Positions 1-9,614 are shown, numbered from the stretch's first letter. The stretch: DNA of 64,000 nt from Streptococcus sanguinis SK49 (GCF_000212815.1 NZ_GL890985.1:190296-254295); one strand, 5' to 3'. The notes: generated by a model from the sequence alone, not told the origin. A program made the numbers and translations.

Positions 1-2
1 AG

Positions 3-449
3 CGAGAGCAGCAGCTGAAAGAAATCAGCCGGCGCAGCCAGCGTGAGATTCAGCAGCTGGAAAATCAAAAACGCCAGTCTACTTTGGTCATCAAGCAACG
101 GGTTCTCGGAGAGCTTTTTGAGGAGGCCTATGCTCAGATGATGGCTTGGTCACCAGCTGAAGAAGAGCATTTTCTAAAGAGTGTCCTGGCTAAATATCCA
201 GAGGAAGAGTTGACACTGGTTTTCGGTGCTCTATCCGCTGAGAAATTCAGCTCCAGTCAGTTAGAAGACTTGAAAAAAGCCTTTCCAAATGTGTCTTTTT
301 CAGACCAGTCCATAGCCGGTCAGGCAGGTTTTGTGCTGAGCCAAGGACGAGTGGATGATAGTTATCTCTATCGTGACTTGCTGGACTCTGTCTGGCAGGA
401 GGAAAGCTACCGACTGGCTCAGGATATTTTCAAAGACCAGGCAGAATAG
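3..449 (+). CDS. ntpE: V-type ATPase subunit E, 5' end outside window
   Basis: Peripheral stalk subunit E of a V-type (NtpABCDEFGIK-like) ATPase, which links the cytoplasmic catalytic head to the membrane rotor. The frame is open from the first bases, so the gene starts upstream. About 148 residues are visible of a family usually near 195-200. The first ~30 visible residues are a charged, Gln/Glu/Arg-rich helix typical of the coiled-coil stalk, followed by the globular C-terminal part. It stops 10 bases before the subunit C start. The assignment rests mainly on its place just before ntpC-F-A-B-D and on the helix pattern. Confidence 0.85.
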   Translation, partial: REQQLKEISRRSQREIQQLENQKRQSTLVIKQRVLGELFEEAYAQMMAWSPAEEEHFLKSVLAKYPEEELTLVFGALSAEKFSSSQLEDLKKAFPNVSFSDQSIAGQAGFVLSQGRVDDSYLYRDLLDSVWQEESYRLAQDIFKDQAE

Positions 450-459
450 GAGGCGGACC

Positions 460-1473
460 ATGAGTGAAACAAGCTTCTCTCAAGTCAATACAGCCATTAG
501 TGTGCAGGAGGCTTCCTTTTTGACGCCCCAGCAATATGATCAGTTGTTGCAGGCTGACGATGCTGCCAGCCGTTCGGCTCTTCTGCAGGGGACGGTCTAT
601 GCCATGGATGCTGAAGCTATCAAGGATCTCAATGCCATTGAGCAAGTACTGATGAAGCATTTGTATTCTGTTTATAATTGGGCGCTTGAGATCAGTCCTA
701 GTAAGGAGTTGGTGGAGATTTTCACGCTCCGCTACACTTACCACAATCTCAAAGTTTTTCTCAAGGGTCGGGCGACAGGTCAGTCCTTGGAGCATTTGTT
801 GATGCCAGTGGGGACCTATTCGCTGGAGGTTTTGGAGCACTTAGTCATGGCCTTTTCGGCTGAGTATTGTCCAGATTTCATGCTGGACGAGGTGCTTGCG
901 ACCTGGCAGGAATACCAGGATTATCAGGATGTGCGCGTGCTGGAGATTGGCATGGATATGGCTTATTTCAAGCATCTCAAGCGCCTGACACAGGAGTTGG
1001 AAGATGAGAGTCTGCTGCAGCTGGTGAATCTGACTATTGATTTTTACAATGCCATCACGGTCAAGCGGGCTGTTGGCTTGGGAAAACCGCGCAGCTTTAT
1101 GAGGCAGCTTCTGTCTGATGAAGGAAGTCTTTCTGCTGCCAACTGGATTGCCATGGCAGAGCAGGGAGATTTCTTGACCTGGTTTAGTCAGGTCAATCCC
1201 TGTGGTTACGATCTGGATCTGCGCTCCTATGAGGAGAAAATGAGGAACCAGACCTTGACGACAGTAGAGCTAGAATATCTAGCGGACCTCTTGCAGGCTA
1301 AGTTGCTTGCGGCTGGTCAGTTTGAGACAGATGGACCGCTTCCTCTGGCCCGCTATCTGCTGGGCAAGGAGCTGGAAGTCAAGAATCTGCGGCTGATTTT
1401 GACAGGTATGGACAATCAGCTGCCAGTAGAGCTTATCAGAGAAAGGATGCGACCGATTTATGGACAAGACTAG
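460..1473 (+). CDS. ntpC: V-type ATPase subunit C (d-like)
   Basis: Central-stalk/rotor connector subunit (NtpC, equivalent to eukaryotic subunit d) that couples the A3B3DF head to the membrane ring. The product is about 337 residues, normal for the family, all-helical and acidic, with no membrane segment. The ATG at 460 follows GGAGG at 449-453; the open frame continues further upstream to 355, but that part overlaps ntpE and lacks a ribosome site. The 3' end overlaps ntpF by 14 bases, indicating translational coupling within the operon. Confidence 0.9.
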   Translation: MSETSFSQVNTAISVQEASFLTPQQYDQLLQADDAASRSALLQGTVYAMDAEAIKDLNAIEQVLMKHLYSVYNWALEISPSKELVEIFTLRYTYHNLKVFLKGRATGQSLEHLLMPVGTYSLEVLEHLVMAFSAEYCPDFMLDEVLATWQEYQDYQDVRVLEIGMDMAYFKHLKRLTQELEDESLLQLVNLTIDFYNAITVKRAVGLGKPRSFMRQLLSDEGSLSAANWIAMAEQGDFLTWFSQVNPCGYDLDLRSYEEKMRNQTLTTVELEYLADLLQAKLLAAGQFETDGPLPLARYLLGKELEVKNLRLILTGMDNQLPVELIRERMRPIYGQD

Positions 1474-1780
1474 CTACAAGATTGCTGTCGTGGGGAATCG
1501 TGATACCATTCTCCCTTTTAAGCTGATTGGTTTTCAGACCTTTCCGGTGAAGGAAGCTCAGGAGACGGTCAATACCCTGCGTCGGCTCGCTCGTGAAGAT
1601 TTCGGCATTATCTATCTGACGGAGGATATGGCTGCGGATATTCCAGAAACCCTGGCCTACTATGACCAGCTGGAGATTCCTGCTCTTGTGCTCATTCCTA
1701 CTCATAAGGGGAGCACGGGACTGGCTCTTTCGCGGATTCATGAAAATGTCGAAAAGGCTGTCGGACAAGATATATTGTGA
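1460..1780 (+). CDS. ntpF: V-type ATPase subunit F
   Basis: Small rotor subunit F (106 residues, the usual size) that binds subunit D in the central shaft. It begins 'MDKTSYKIAVVGNRD' with the Rossmann-like start seen in NtpF/AtpF proteins, and contains 'GIIYLTEDMA', the family's conserved middle strand-helix. It overlaps the end of ntpC by 14 bases. The next gene in the operon is not a V-ATPase subunit but an acetyltransferase, which is unusual. Confidence 0.9.
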   Translation: MDKTSYKIAVVGNRDTILPFKLIGFQTFPVKEAQETVNTLRRLAREDFGIIYLTEDMAADIPETLAYYDQLEIPALVLIPTHKGSTGLALSRIHENVEKAVGQDIL

Positions 1781-1787
1781 GGTTTTT

Positions 1788-2483
1788 ATGCGAATCAATC
1801 AACTAGGTCAACCCATTGGGGATGCTCTGCCGGATTTTCAGCTGGGGGAATTACCCAATCTGGAGCGAATTGAAGGCCAGTATGTTATTATCGAGCGTTT
1901 GTCCAAGGAGAAGCATGGGGCGGATTTGTATGAAGTGTATGGCCCAGATTCTCCTGCGGACATGTGGACCTATCTCTTTCAAACTCCTGCTCAAAGTCAG
2001 GCAGAATGGTCCCAGAAGCTAGATCAGATGCTGGCAGCACAGGACCGTTTTCACTATGCGATTGTGGACAAGGAGAGCGGAAAGGCTCTGGGGACTTTTG
2101 CCTTGATGAGGATTGACCGAATTAACCGCGTTATCGAAGTGGGAGCTGTGACCTATTCGCCCAACCTGAAGCGTACTAGACTGGCTACGGAAGCCCAGTA
2201 CTTACTAGCACGCTATGTCTTTGAAGAGCTGGAGTATCGCCGCTATGAATGGAAATGCGATGCCCTCAATCAGCCGTCAAGGCGGGCAGCAGAGCGGCTT
2301 GGTTTCACCTATGAAGGTAGGTTTCGTCAGGCCCTTGTCTATAAGGGTCGTAACCGAGACACGGACTGGCTGTCTATGATTGACAAGGATTGGCCAGCTG
2401 TCAAGAGTCGTCTAGAAAAATGGCTAAGCCCAGACAATTTTGACGAAAAGGGCCAGCAAATAAAAGCCTTATCTGATTTTTAA
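1788..2483 (+). CDS. GNAT (RimJ/RimL-type) N-acetyltransferase inside the V-ATPase operon
   Basis: A 231-residue acetyltransferase of the RimJ/RimL branch of the GNAT fold, predicted to transfer acetyl from acetyl-CoA to an amine. Typical elements are 'ALGTFALMRID', the central strand with 'VIEVGAVTYSP', 'RTRLATEAQYLLARYVFEEL' and the C-terminal 'RRAAERLGFTYEGRFRQ'. The ATG at 1788 is 7 bases after the ntpF stop; an open frame extends to 1662 but lies inside ntpF. A 164-base spacer separates it from ntpA. The substrate is unknown; its position suggests insertion of an unrelated gene into the ATPase operon. Confidence 0.85.
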   Translation: MRINQLGQPIGDALPDFQLGELPNLERIEGQYVIIERLSKEKHGADLYEVYGPDSPADMWTYLFQTPAQSQAEWSQKLDQMLAAQDRFHYAIVDKESGKALGTFALMRIDRINRVIEVGAVTYSPNLKRTRLATEAQYLLARYVFEELEYRRYEWKCDALNQPSRRAAERLGFTYEGRFRQALVYKGRNRDTDWLSMIDKDWPAVKSRLEKWLSPDNFDEKGQQIKALSDF

Positions 2484-2647
2484 AATAGAAAGTAACAATC
2501 CTTGCCCTAGAGCTAGCTAAGAAAGATTTTAAACTCGCGGCAAGAATCAAAAAATACTCTTTGGAAATGAAATTCAAACTGTTGCTTAGTTTGAGCTTAG
2601 ATTTTCATTGAGAAACAAGAAAAATCTCCCAAGAATGGAGGAAGATT

Positions 2648-4438
2648 GTGAGTCAAGGAAAGATTATCAAAGTTTCTGGTCCTCTGGTGCTGGCATCAGG
2701 GATGCAGGAAGCGAATATTCAGGATATCTGCCGGGTTGGCGATTTGGGGCTGATCGGTGAAATTATCGAAATGCGGCGGGACCAAGCTTCTATTCAGGTT
2801 TATGAAGAAACTTCTGGCTTGGGTCCGGGAGAGCCAGTCATCACGACTGGAAGTCCTCTGTCCGTTGAACTGGGACCAGGCCTGATTTCCCAGATGTTTG
2901 ACGGAATTCAGCGGCCTTTGGAGCGTTTCCAAACCATCACGGAGAGTGACTTTCTCGTCCGCGGTGTTCAATTGCCAAATCTAGACCGAGAGACTAAGTG
3001 GGATTTTGTTCCAAGTCTGTCTGTCGGAGATGCGGTTGAGGCAGGCGATATTCTGGGAACGGTGCAGGAGACCAATCTGGTGGAGCTCCGCATCATGGTG
3101 CCAGTTGGAGTCAGTGGACGTTTGACCAATATCTCAGCTGGCAGTTTCACTGTTGAAGAGACTGTTTACGAGATTGAGCAGGCGGACGGTTCTGTCTTTA
3201 AAGGGACTCTGATGCAAAAATGGCCGGTCCGTCGTGGGCGTCCTTTTGCTCAGAAGTTGATTCCAGTTGAGCCTTTGGTGACTGGCCAGCGGGTCATCGA
3301 TACCTTTTTCCCAGTGACCAAGGGCGGAGCAGCAGCCGTACCAGGACCTTTCGGGGCTGGTAAGACTGTCGTTCAGCACCAGGTGGCCAAGTTTGCCAAT
3401 GTTGACATAGTTATCTATGTCGGCTGCGGTGAGCGTGGCAATGAGATGACCGACGTACTCAATGAATTTCCAGAATTAATCGACCCAGCAACTGGCCAGT
3501 CCATCATGCAGCGGACGGTGCTGATTGCCAACACTTCTAATATGCCGGTGGCGGCTCGGGAAGCGTCAATTTACACAGGGATTACTATCGCAGAATATTT
3601 CCGCGACATGGGTTATTCTGTAGCCATCATGGCGGACTCCACCTCTCGCTGGGCAGAAGCCCTGCGGGAAATGTCCGGTCGTCTGGAAGAAATGCCAGGT
3701 GACGAAGGCTATCCAGCCTATCTTGGCAGCCGGATTGCTGAGTATTACGAGCGGGCTGGCCGGGTCAAGACGCTCGGTTCAACTGCGCGCGAAGGCTCTA
3801 TAACCGCTATCGGGGCCGTATCACCTCCGGGCGGCGATATTTCTGAGCCGGTGACGCAAAATACCCTGCGGATTGTCAAGGTTTTCTGGGGCTTGGATGC
3901 CCAGCTGGCTCAACGCCGGCATTTCCCAGCTATCAACTGGCTGAGCTCTTACTCGCTCTATCTAGACGAAGTGGGAGCATATATCGACCAGCATGAGAAG
4001 ATTGCTTGGGCAGAAAAGGTGACCAAGGCCATGAATATTCTGCAAAAGGAAAGCGAACTGCAGGAAATCGTGCGCTTGGTGGGCTTGGATTCCTTGTCTG
4101 AAAAGGACCGACTGACCATGAATGCAGCCAAGATGATTCGTGAGGACTACCTGCAGCAGAATGCCTTTGATGATGTGGACACCTATACTTCTTTCAAAAA
4201 GCAGGTGGCTTTATTGAGCAATATCCTGACCTTTGATGCGGAGGCCAATCGTGCCTTGGAGCTGGGAGCTTATTTCCGGGAAATCATGGAAGGAACGGTG
4301 GAGCTGCGTGACCGAATTGCCCGCAGCAAGTTTATTCATGAAGATCAGTTGGAAAAAATTCAGGGTCTCGGTCAGACTATTGAGGAAACCCTGCACCAGA
4401 TTCTTGCCCAAGGAGGACTAGACAATGAGCGTCATTAA
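2648..4438 (+). CDS. ntpA: V-type ATPase catalytic subunit A
   Basis: Catalytic A subunit (596 residues, normal length) that hydrolyses ATP in the A3B3 head. The Walker A motif 'GPFGAGKT' is at about residues 233-240, and '[19 protein letters not shown]' and '[11 protein letters not shown]' are the conserved A-subunit signatures. The start is GTG at 2648, preceded by AATGGAGGAAG. The A-specific non-homologous insert lies before the P-loop. The gene overlaps ntpB by 14 bases. Confidence 0.97.
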   Translation: MSQGKIIKVSGPLVLASGMQEANIQDICRVGDLGLIGEIIEMRRDQASIQVYEETSGLGPGEPVITTGSPLSVELGPGLISQMFDGIQRPLERFQTITESDFLVRGVQLPNLDRETKWDFVPSLSVGDAVEAGDILGTVQETNLVELRIMVPVGVSGRLTNISAGSFTVEETVYEIEQADGSVFKGTLMQKWPVRRGRPFAQKLIPVEPLVTGQRVIDTFFPVTKGGAAAVPGPFGAGKTVVQHQVAKFANVDIVIYVGCGERGNEMTDVLNEFPELIDPATGQSIMQRTVLIANTSNMPVAAREASIYTGITIAEYFRDMGYSVAIMADSTSRWAEALREMSGRLEEMPGDEGYPAYLGSRIAEYYERAGRVKTLGSTAREGSITAIGAVSPPGGDISEPVTQNTLRIVKVFWGLDAQLAQRRHFPAINWLSSYSLYLDEVGAYIDQHEKIAWAEKVTKAMNILQKESELQEIVRLVGLDSLSEKDRLTMNAAKMIREDYLQQNAFDDVDTYTSFKKQVALLSNILTFDAEANRALELGAYFREIMEGTVELRDRIARSKFIHEDQLEKIQGLGQTIEETLHQILAQGGLDNERH

Positions 4439-5819
4439 AGAATACCGCACCGTCAGTGAAGTTGTCGGCCCTCTGATGATTGTCGACCAAGTTGCTGGCG
4501 TGCATTTCAATGAATTGGTAGAAATCCAGCTACATGACGGAAGTAAGCGTCAGGGCCAGGTTCTGGAAGTCCAAGAAGACAAGGCTATGGTCCAGCTTTT
4601 TGAGGGATCAAGCGGCATCAATCTGGAAAAAGCCAAGGTCCGCTTTACCGGTCGTCCGCTAGAGTTGCCAGTGTCAGAAGACATGGTGGGCCGGATTTTC
4701 AATGGGATGGGCAAGCCAATTGATGGCGGCCCAGCTATCTTGCCAGAAAAATATCTGGATATTGATGGTCAAGCCATCAATCCAGTAGCTCGCGATTATC
4801 CAGACGAGTTTATCCAGACTGGTATCTCGGCCATTGACCACCTCAATACCCTGGTTCGGGGGCAAAAACTGCCAGTATTCTCTGGCTCTGGTCTGCCCCA
4901 CAAGGAATTAGCCGCTCAAATCGCCCGTCAGGCGACCGTGCTTAACTCTGATGAAAACTTCGCCGTGGTCTTTGCGGCCATGGGGATTACCTTTGAAGAA
5001 GCCGAGTTCTTTATGAATGACCTCCGGGAGACAGGAGCCATTGATCGCTCGGTGCTCTTTATCAATCTGGCTAATGATCCAGCTATCGAGCGGATTGCGA
5101 CGCCGAGGATTGCCCTGACAGCAGCCGAGTACCTAGCTTATGAAAAGGACATGCACGTTCTGGTTATCATGACTGACATGACCAACTACTGTGAAGCCCT
5201 GCGGGAAGTTTCCGCAGCTCGTCGTGAAGTGCCGGGCCGTCGTGGGTATCCGGGTTACCTCTATACTAACCTGTCCACCCTCTATGAGCGGGCTGGACGT
5301 CTGGTTGGCAAGAAAGGCTCGGTGACGCAGATTCCGATCCTGTCTATGCCAGAGGATGACATTACCCATCCGATTCCAGACTTGACGGGTTATATTACGG
5401 AGGGGCAGATTATCCTTTCACGTGACCTATACAACAGTGGCTATCGTCCACCCATCAATGTCCTGCCATCTCTGTCTCGTCTCAAGGACAAGGGTTCAGG
5501 TGAGGGCAAGACCAGAGGAGACCATGCTGCAACCATGAACCAGCTATTTGCTGCCTATGCCCAAGGCAAGCAGGCCAAGGAGTTGGCTGTCGTTCTGGGG
5601 GAATCTGCCCTGTCCGAAACGGACAAGCTCTATGTGCGCTTTACTGACCGCTTCGAGCAGGACTACATCAATCAAGGTTTCCAGACCAACCGAACCATCG
5701 AGGAAAGCTTGGATCTGGGCTGGGAACTCCTGTCCATCTTACCTAGAACGGAGCTCAAGCGGATTAAGGACGATATGATTGACCAATACCTGCCGCAGAC
5801 CAAGGAGGAAGAAAGATGA
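4425..5819 (+). CDS. ntpB: V-type ATPase regulatory subunit B
   Basis: Non-catalytic nucleotide-binding B subunit (464 residues) alternating with A in the head. Conserved stretches include '[11 protein letters not shown]', '[21 protein letters not shown]', '[18 protein letters not shown]' (a degenerate P-loop, as expected for B) and '[22 protein letters not shown]'. The ATG at 4425 has AAGGAGG 11 bases upstream, within the end of ntpA. It overlaps ntpD by 4 bases (ATGA). Confidence 0.97.
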   Translation: MSVIKEYRTVSEVVGPLMIVDQVAGVHFNELVEIQLHDGSKRQGQVLEVQEDKAMVQLFEGSSGINLEKAKVRFTGRPLELPVSEDMVGRIFNGMGKPIDGGPAILPEKYLDIDGQAINPVARDYPDEFIQTGISAIDHLNTLVRGQKLPVFSGSGLPHKELAAQIARQATVLNSDENFAVVFAAMGITFEEAEFFMNDLRETGAIDRSVLFINLANDPAIERIATPRIALTAAEYLAYEKDMHVLVIMTDMTNYCEALREVSAARREVPGRRGYPGYLYTNLSTLYERAGRLVGKKGSVTQIPILSMPEDDITHPIPDLTGYITEGQIILSRDLYNSGYRPPINVLPSLSRLKDKGSGEGKTRGDHAATMNQLFAAYAQGKQAKELAVVLGESALSETDKLYVRFTDRFEQDYINQGFQTNRTIEESLDLGWELLSILPRTELKRIKDDMIDQYLPQTKEEER

Positions 5820-6439
5820 CGCGACTCAATGTCAAGCCGACTCGGATGGAGCTGAATAACTTAAAAGCCCGTCTCAAAACGGCTGTCCGTGGGCATAAAT
5901 TGCTCAAGGATAAGCGGGATGAGCTGATGCGGCGCTTCATTGAGTCTGTCCGTGAGAACAATCAGCTTCGCCAAAAGGTCGAATCCGCTCTGGTCGGCCA
6001 TCTGCAGGATTTTGTCATGGCCAAGGCGCTGGAGAGTGACCTCATGGTCGAGGAGATTTTTGCTGTGCCCACGCGGGAGGTCAATCTGCATGTGGAGACT
6101 GAGAATATCATGAGTGTGCGCGTGCCCAAGATGTACGCCCATATTGACAATCCGCATACTGATGACGAGGGAGAGGTGGTTTATAGCTATGTGGCGTCTA
6201 ACAGCCAGATGGATGAAACCATTGAAAGTATGAGCGATCTGCTTCCTGACCTGTTGCGACTGGCAGAGATTGAGAAAAGCTGCCAGCTCATGGCGGATGA
6301 AATCGAGAAAACCCGCCGTCGGGTCAACGGACTAGAGTATGCTACCATCCCTGACCTCAAAGAAACCATCTACTACATCGAAATGAAGCTGGAGGAAGCC
6401 GAACGGGCCAGCCTCGTCCGAATGATGAAGGTGAAGTAA
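5816..6439 (+). CDS. ntpD: V-type ATPase subunit D
   Basis: Central shaft subunit D (207 residues), two long antiparallel helices that rotate inside the A3B3 ring. It begins '[20 protein letters not shown]' and has '[13 protein letters not shown]', both hallmarks of the D family, with a second long helix at the C-terminus ('[15 protein letters not shown]'). The start overlaps ntpB by 4 bases (ATGA). It is the last gene of the operon; a terminator follows 34 bases later. Confidence 0.95.
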   Translation: MTRLNVKPTRMELNNLKARLKTAVRGHKLLKDKRDELMRRFIESVRENNQLRQKVESALVGHLQDFVMAKALESDLMVEEIFAVPTREVNLHVETENIMSVRVPKMYAHIDNPHTDDEGEVVYSYVASNSQMDETIESMSDLLPDLLRLAEIEKSCQLMADEIEKTRRRVNGLEYATIPDLKETIYYIEMKLEEAERASLVRMMKVK

Positions 6440-6472
6440 GATGTGGAGGCGTTAAAAAACGACTGAAAAATA

Positions 6473-6518
6473 GGAACTGGACGATGGATTCGATGAATCC
6501 GAGCCAGTTCTCTTTTTT
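6473..6518 (+). terminator. Terminator after the V-ATPase operon
   Basis: The arms GAACTGG (6474-6480) and CCAGTTC (6504-6510) enclose a second stem GGATTC/GAATCC, followed by TCTTTTTT. It sits 34 bases after the ntpD stop. Confidence 0.8.
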
Positions 6519-6876
6519 CCGAGTTTTTAGCCGAAGCTCGATTTAGCTGAGCTAACCCAGAGTGAATAGATATATTCACAGCAAAAATAGACGAAGAAGC
6601 GAAAGCTTCTAGGAGATGTTCTCTTTTTTGCCAAGATCTTAGGTCGGGTTTAGTTTACCAGAGTAGAAAAAATTCAAATAAGCCCAAAAGAAAAAACAAG
6701 AACCTCTCTAAATGGGGTTCTTTTGCTTGTTGCCAATTTTAATATGTTACAAAAAAATCTCCATATTACAGGGGGCAGACAGTTTTGTTAAATAGGTCGA
6801 AAAAGGCTTTTTTCTTAGAAAAATTATGGTAAGATGGTTTTCGTATCATGAATGATTAGGAAGGTGCATTTTACAT
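6519..6876 (+). other. Hairpin-rich spacer between ntpD and the LysM gene
   Basis: No gene is supported in this stretch. It holds, in order, a nested stem TTAGC/GCTAA with AGCT/AGCT inside (6527-6555), a perfect GTGAATA-GATA-TATTCAC hairpin (6562-6579), AGAAGC-GAAA-GCTTCT (6595-6610) and GAGA-TGT-TCTC followed by six T (6613-6629). A further AAGAACC/GGTTCTT stem with T-run lies at 6698-6725. The row of stems ending in a terminator-like hairpin could be a small RNA or a processed 3' UTR; no clear promoter was found for it. The promoter of the next gene lies at the right end. Confidence 0.5.
6827..6835 (+). promoter_or_regulatory. Extended -10 promoter for the LysM surface protein
   Basis: TG-G-TAAGAT (the -10 hexamer is at 6830-6835) 42 bases before the ATG, with AGGAAGG as ribosome site at 6859-6865. 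No good -35 is seen. A TGTTAC at 6745-6750 and TGTTAA at 6786-6791 resemble WalR half-sites but not in the expected tandem spacing. Confidence 0.5.
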
Positions 6877-7974
6877 ATGAAAATGAATAAGAAATTACTT
6901 TTGGCTTCAACTGTTGCTTTGTCAGCATTGCCTTTGTTGACAACGCGAGCTGAGGAGCAGCCACAAAACTGGACTGCCAGAACAGTTGAGCAAATTAAAG
7001 CGGATATTACGAGTAATGAAAACCAACAAACTTACACTGTTCAATATGGAGACACTTTGGGAAATATCGCTCAAGCGATGAACATTGACCTTGTTGATTT
7101 GGCTAAAGTCAATCAAATTGCCAATGCTGACTTGATTTTCCCAGGTACTGTTTTGACCATTATAACAAATGGCCACAACGAAATTGCCTCTGTAGAAATC
7201 CAAAGCTACCAAGCAGGGAATAATGCAGGATTGGTAACGGAAGATTATACAGCTAGCGAGATTTTTGGTACTGAACAAGCCGCTCCAGCGGCACCGGCTC
7301 AAGCAGCAGAAACTCCAGCTCCGGCTGTTGAGGAAGCTGTTGCAGCTCCAGCAGACCAAACACCAGTGCCTGCTGAAGAAGCTCCTGCCCCAGTAGCAGA
7401 AGTTGCAAGTGAAGCAGCCCCAGCTGCGGAAGCAAATACAGCCGCTCCTGTAGAGGCAGCACCACAGCCAGTAGTTGCTGCAAGTCCAGAAGCTCCAGCA
7501 GAGGCGGCTCCAGAAGCTACTGAATTAGGCCAAGACCAAGTCAGTCAAGCAACTGCCGCTGTTGAGCCAACAACTTACAATGCTCCAGCTGTAACAGATG
7601 CTGCTAGCATTACAACTAACAATCCTGCTAATGAAGGTCTTCAGCCACAAACTGCAGCTCTGAAAGAAGAGATAGCAGCTAAATATGGAATTACAGAATT
7701 TAGTCTCTACCGCCCAGGTGATAGTGGAGATCATGGTAAGGGCTTGGCGGCTGACTTTATCGTCGGTGACAATACTGAATTAGGAAACCAGGTCGCAGCT
7801 GATGTTACTTCTAACATGACTGAAAGAGGCATCTCTTACGTTATTTGGCAGCAACAGTTCTATGCACCATTTGAAAGCATTTATGGACCAGCTAATACTT
7901 GGAACCAAATGCCAGACCGTGGTAGCGTGACTGAAAATCATTACGACCACGTTCACGTATCTATGAATGAATAA
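6877..7974 (+). CDS. sip: Secreted LysM protein, Sip (surface immunogenic protein) family
   Basis: A 365-residue exported protein. There is a signal peptide at residues 1-25 (cleavage likely after 'TTRA'), one LysM peptidoglycan-binding domain at about 52-95 ('YTVQYGDTLGNIAQAMN'), a long Ala/Pro/Glu-rich low-complexity linker (about 125-255) and a C-terminal domain of about 100 residues with 'YRPGDSGDHGKGLAADFIVG' and the end motif 'NHYDHVHVSMNE'. This layout and the N-terminus 'MKMNKK' match group B streptococcal Sip as I remember it. It is presumed to sit on the wall, probably near septa; enzymatic activity of the C-terminal domain (D-H-H residues as in VanY-like metal sites) is possible but unproven. 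It is a single-gene unit with its own promoter and terminator. Confidence 0.88.
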   Translation: MKMNKKLLLASTVALSALPLLTTRAEEQPQNWTARTVEQIKADITSNENQQTYTVQYGDTLGNIAQAMNIDLVDLAKVNQIANADLIFPGTVLTIITNGHNEIASVEIQSYQAGNNAGLVTEDYTASEIFGTEQAAPAAPAQAAETPAPAVEEAVAAPADQTPVPAEEAPAPVAEVASEAAPAAEANTAAPVEAAPQPVVAASPEAPAEAAPEATELGQDQVSQATAAVEPTTYNAPAVTDAASITTNNPANEGLQPQTAALKEEIAAKYGITEFSLYRPGDSGDHGKGLAADFIVGDNTELGNQVAADVTSNMTERGISYVIWQQQFYAPFESIYGPANTWNQMPDRGSVTENHYDHVHVSMNE

Positions 7975-7984
7975 GATGAAAACA

Positions 7985-8004
7985 AGCCCAGAAATGGGCT
8001 TTTT
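7985..8004 (+). terminator. Terminator after sip
   Basis: AGCCCA-GAAA-TGGGCT followed by a T-run, 10 bases after the stop. Confidence 0.85.
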
Positions 8005-8047
8005 CTGATATTCTCTGTGAAAAAGCGAGAATTTTCTGATAAATTTT

Positions 8048-8056
8048 GGTATAATA
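8048..8056 (+). promoter_or_regulatory. Extended -10 promoter for thrC
   Basis: TG-G-TATAAT (-10 hexamer at 8051-8056), about 30 bases before the thrC ATG; no strong -35 is needed with this element. Confidence 0.65.
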
Positions 8057-8086
8057 AAGCGAACTATAGATAAAGGATGAGAGAGA

Positions 8087-9571
8087 ATGACCTTAGTTTA
8101 TCAATCAACACGCGACGAAAAGAATAGAGTAACAGCCAGCCAGGCGATTCTGCAAGGTTTGGCGACAGACGGCGGGCTCTTTACGCCCACTACCTATCCG
8201 CAGGTCGATTTGGACTTTGCCAAGCTCAAAGACGCTTCTTATCAGGAAGTAGCCAAGCTGGTTTTGTCTGCATTTTTGGATGATTTTTCTGAAGCGGAGC
8301 TGGACCACTGTATCAACCATGCCTACGACAGCAAGTTTGATGATGCGGCGATTGCTCCCTTGGTCAAGCTGGATGGTCAGCACAATCTAGAGCTTTTCCA
8401 CGGAGCGACCATTGCCTTCAAGGATATGGCTTTGTCCATCCTGCCTCATCTGATGACAACTGCAGCTAAAAAGCACGGGTTGGAAAACAAAATTGTTATT
8501 CTGACAGCGACTTCTGGCGACACAGGCAAGGCAGCTATGGCAGGCTTTGCGGATGTTCCTGGGACTGAGATTATCGTCTTTTATCCCAAAGATGGTGTCA
8601 GCAAGGTCCAAGAGCTGCAAATGACGACACAGACAGGTGCTAATACGCATGTCGTTGCCATTGATGGCAACTTTGACGATGCCCAGACCAATGTCAAGCA
8701 CATGTTCAACGACACAGACCTACGAGCTCGTCTCTTGGAGCACAAATTCCAGTTTTCATCAGCCAACTCCATGAATATCGGCCGTTTGGTGCCGCAGATT
8801 GTCTACTATGTCTATGCTTATGCTCAGCTAGTGAAGACGGGAGAAATCACAGCAGGAGACAAGGTCAACTTTACCGTTCCGACAGGGAACTTTGGTAATA
8901 TCTTGGCGGCCTACTATGCCAAGCAAATCGGTCTGCCAGTTGGCAAGCTAATCTGCGCATCAAATGAAAACAATGTCCTGACAGACTTCTTCAAGACTCA
9001 GGTTTATGACAAGAAGCGGAGCTTTAAGGTGACGTCTAGTCCGTCCATGGATATTCTGGTTTCCTCTAACTTGGAGCGCTTGATTTTCCATCTGTCTGGT
9101 GACAGCGCTGAGAAAACAGCAGCCTTGATGGCGGCTCTGAATGAGCATGGACAGTATGAACTGACGGACTTTGACGCTGATATTTTAGAGCTCTTTGCGG
9201 CTGATTATGCGACAGAGCAAGAAACAGCTGCTGAAATCAAGCGGGTCTATCAAGCATCTAATTACATCGAAGACCCTCATACTGCCGTTGCGTCTGCTGT
9301 CTATCAAAAATATCTGGCAGAGACAGGTGATCAGCGCAAGACTGTTATCGCGTCTACCGCTAGTCCCTATAAATTCCCAGTCGTGGCTGTTGAGGCTGTG
9401 ACTGGTCAAACAGGACTCAGTGACTTTGAGGCTTTGGACCAACTGCACGCACTTTCTGGCGTAGCCTTGCCACCAGCTGTGGATGGCTTAGAAACAGCCC
9501 CAGTGCGCCACAAAACGACGGTCGCTGCAGACCAAATGCAGGCAGCAGTCGAAGATTATTTGGGATTATAA
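8087..9571 (+). CDS. thrC: Threonine synthase
   Basis: A PLP-dependent enzyme converting O-phosphohomoserine to threonine. It is 494 residues, the long ThrC form. The N-terminal domain begins 'MTLVYQSTRDEKNRVTASQAILQGLA', and the PLP lysine is K112 in 'TIAFKDMAL'; 'TSGDTGKAAM' and 'PTGNFGNILAAYYAKQIG' form the cofactor phosphate-binding loops. The ribosome site is GATGAGAGAGA. It is monocistronic: its own promoter lies upstream and a bidirectional terminator follows. Confidence 0.97.
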   Translation: MTLVYQSTRDEKNRVTASQAILQGLATDGGLFTPTTYPQVDLDFAKLKDASYQEVAKLVLSAFLDDFSEAELDHCINHAYDSKFDDAAIAPLVKLDGQHNLELFHGATIAFKDMALSILPHLMTTAAKKHGLENKIVILTATSGDTGKAAMAGFADVPGTEIIVFYPKDGVSKVQELQMTTQTGANTHVVAIDGNFDDAQTNVKHMFNDTDLRARLLEHKFQFSSANSMNIGRLVPQIVYYVYAYAQLVKTGEITAGDKVNFTVPTGNFGNILAAYYAKQIGLPVGKLICASNENNVLTDFFKTQVYDKKRSFKVTSSPSMDILVSSNLERLIFHLSGDSAEKTAALMAALNEHGQYELTDFDADILELFAADYATEQETAAEIKRVYQASNYIEDPHTAVASAVYQKYLAETGDQRKTVIASTASPYKFPVVAVEAVTGQTGLSDFEALDQLHALSGVALPPAVDGLETAPVRHKTTVAADQMQAAVEDYLGL

Positions 9572-9580
9572 AAAACAAAA

Positions 9581-9608
9581 ACATCAGCTTATTCATTGGC
9601 TGATGTTT
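9581..9608. terminator. Bidirectional terminator between thrC and pulA
   Basis: ACATCAGC (9581-9588) pairs with GCTGATGT (9599-9606), with A-run before and T-run after, so it can end both converging genes. Confidence 0.8.
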
Positions 9609-9614
9609 TATAAT

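Noticed and set aside
7253-7483. Leu-rich minus-strand frame within sip
   Set aside because: Mirror of the Ala/Pro/Glu repeat codons on the other strand.
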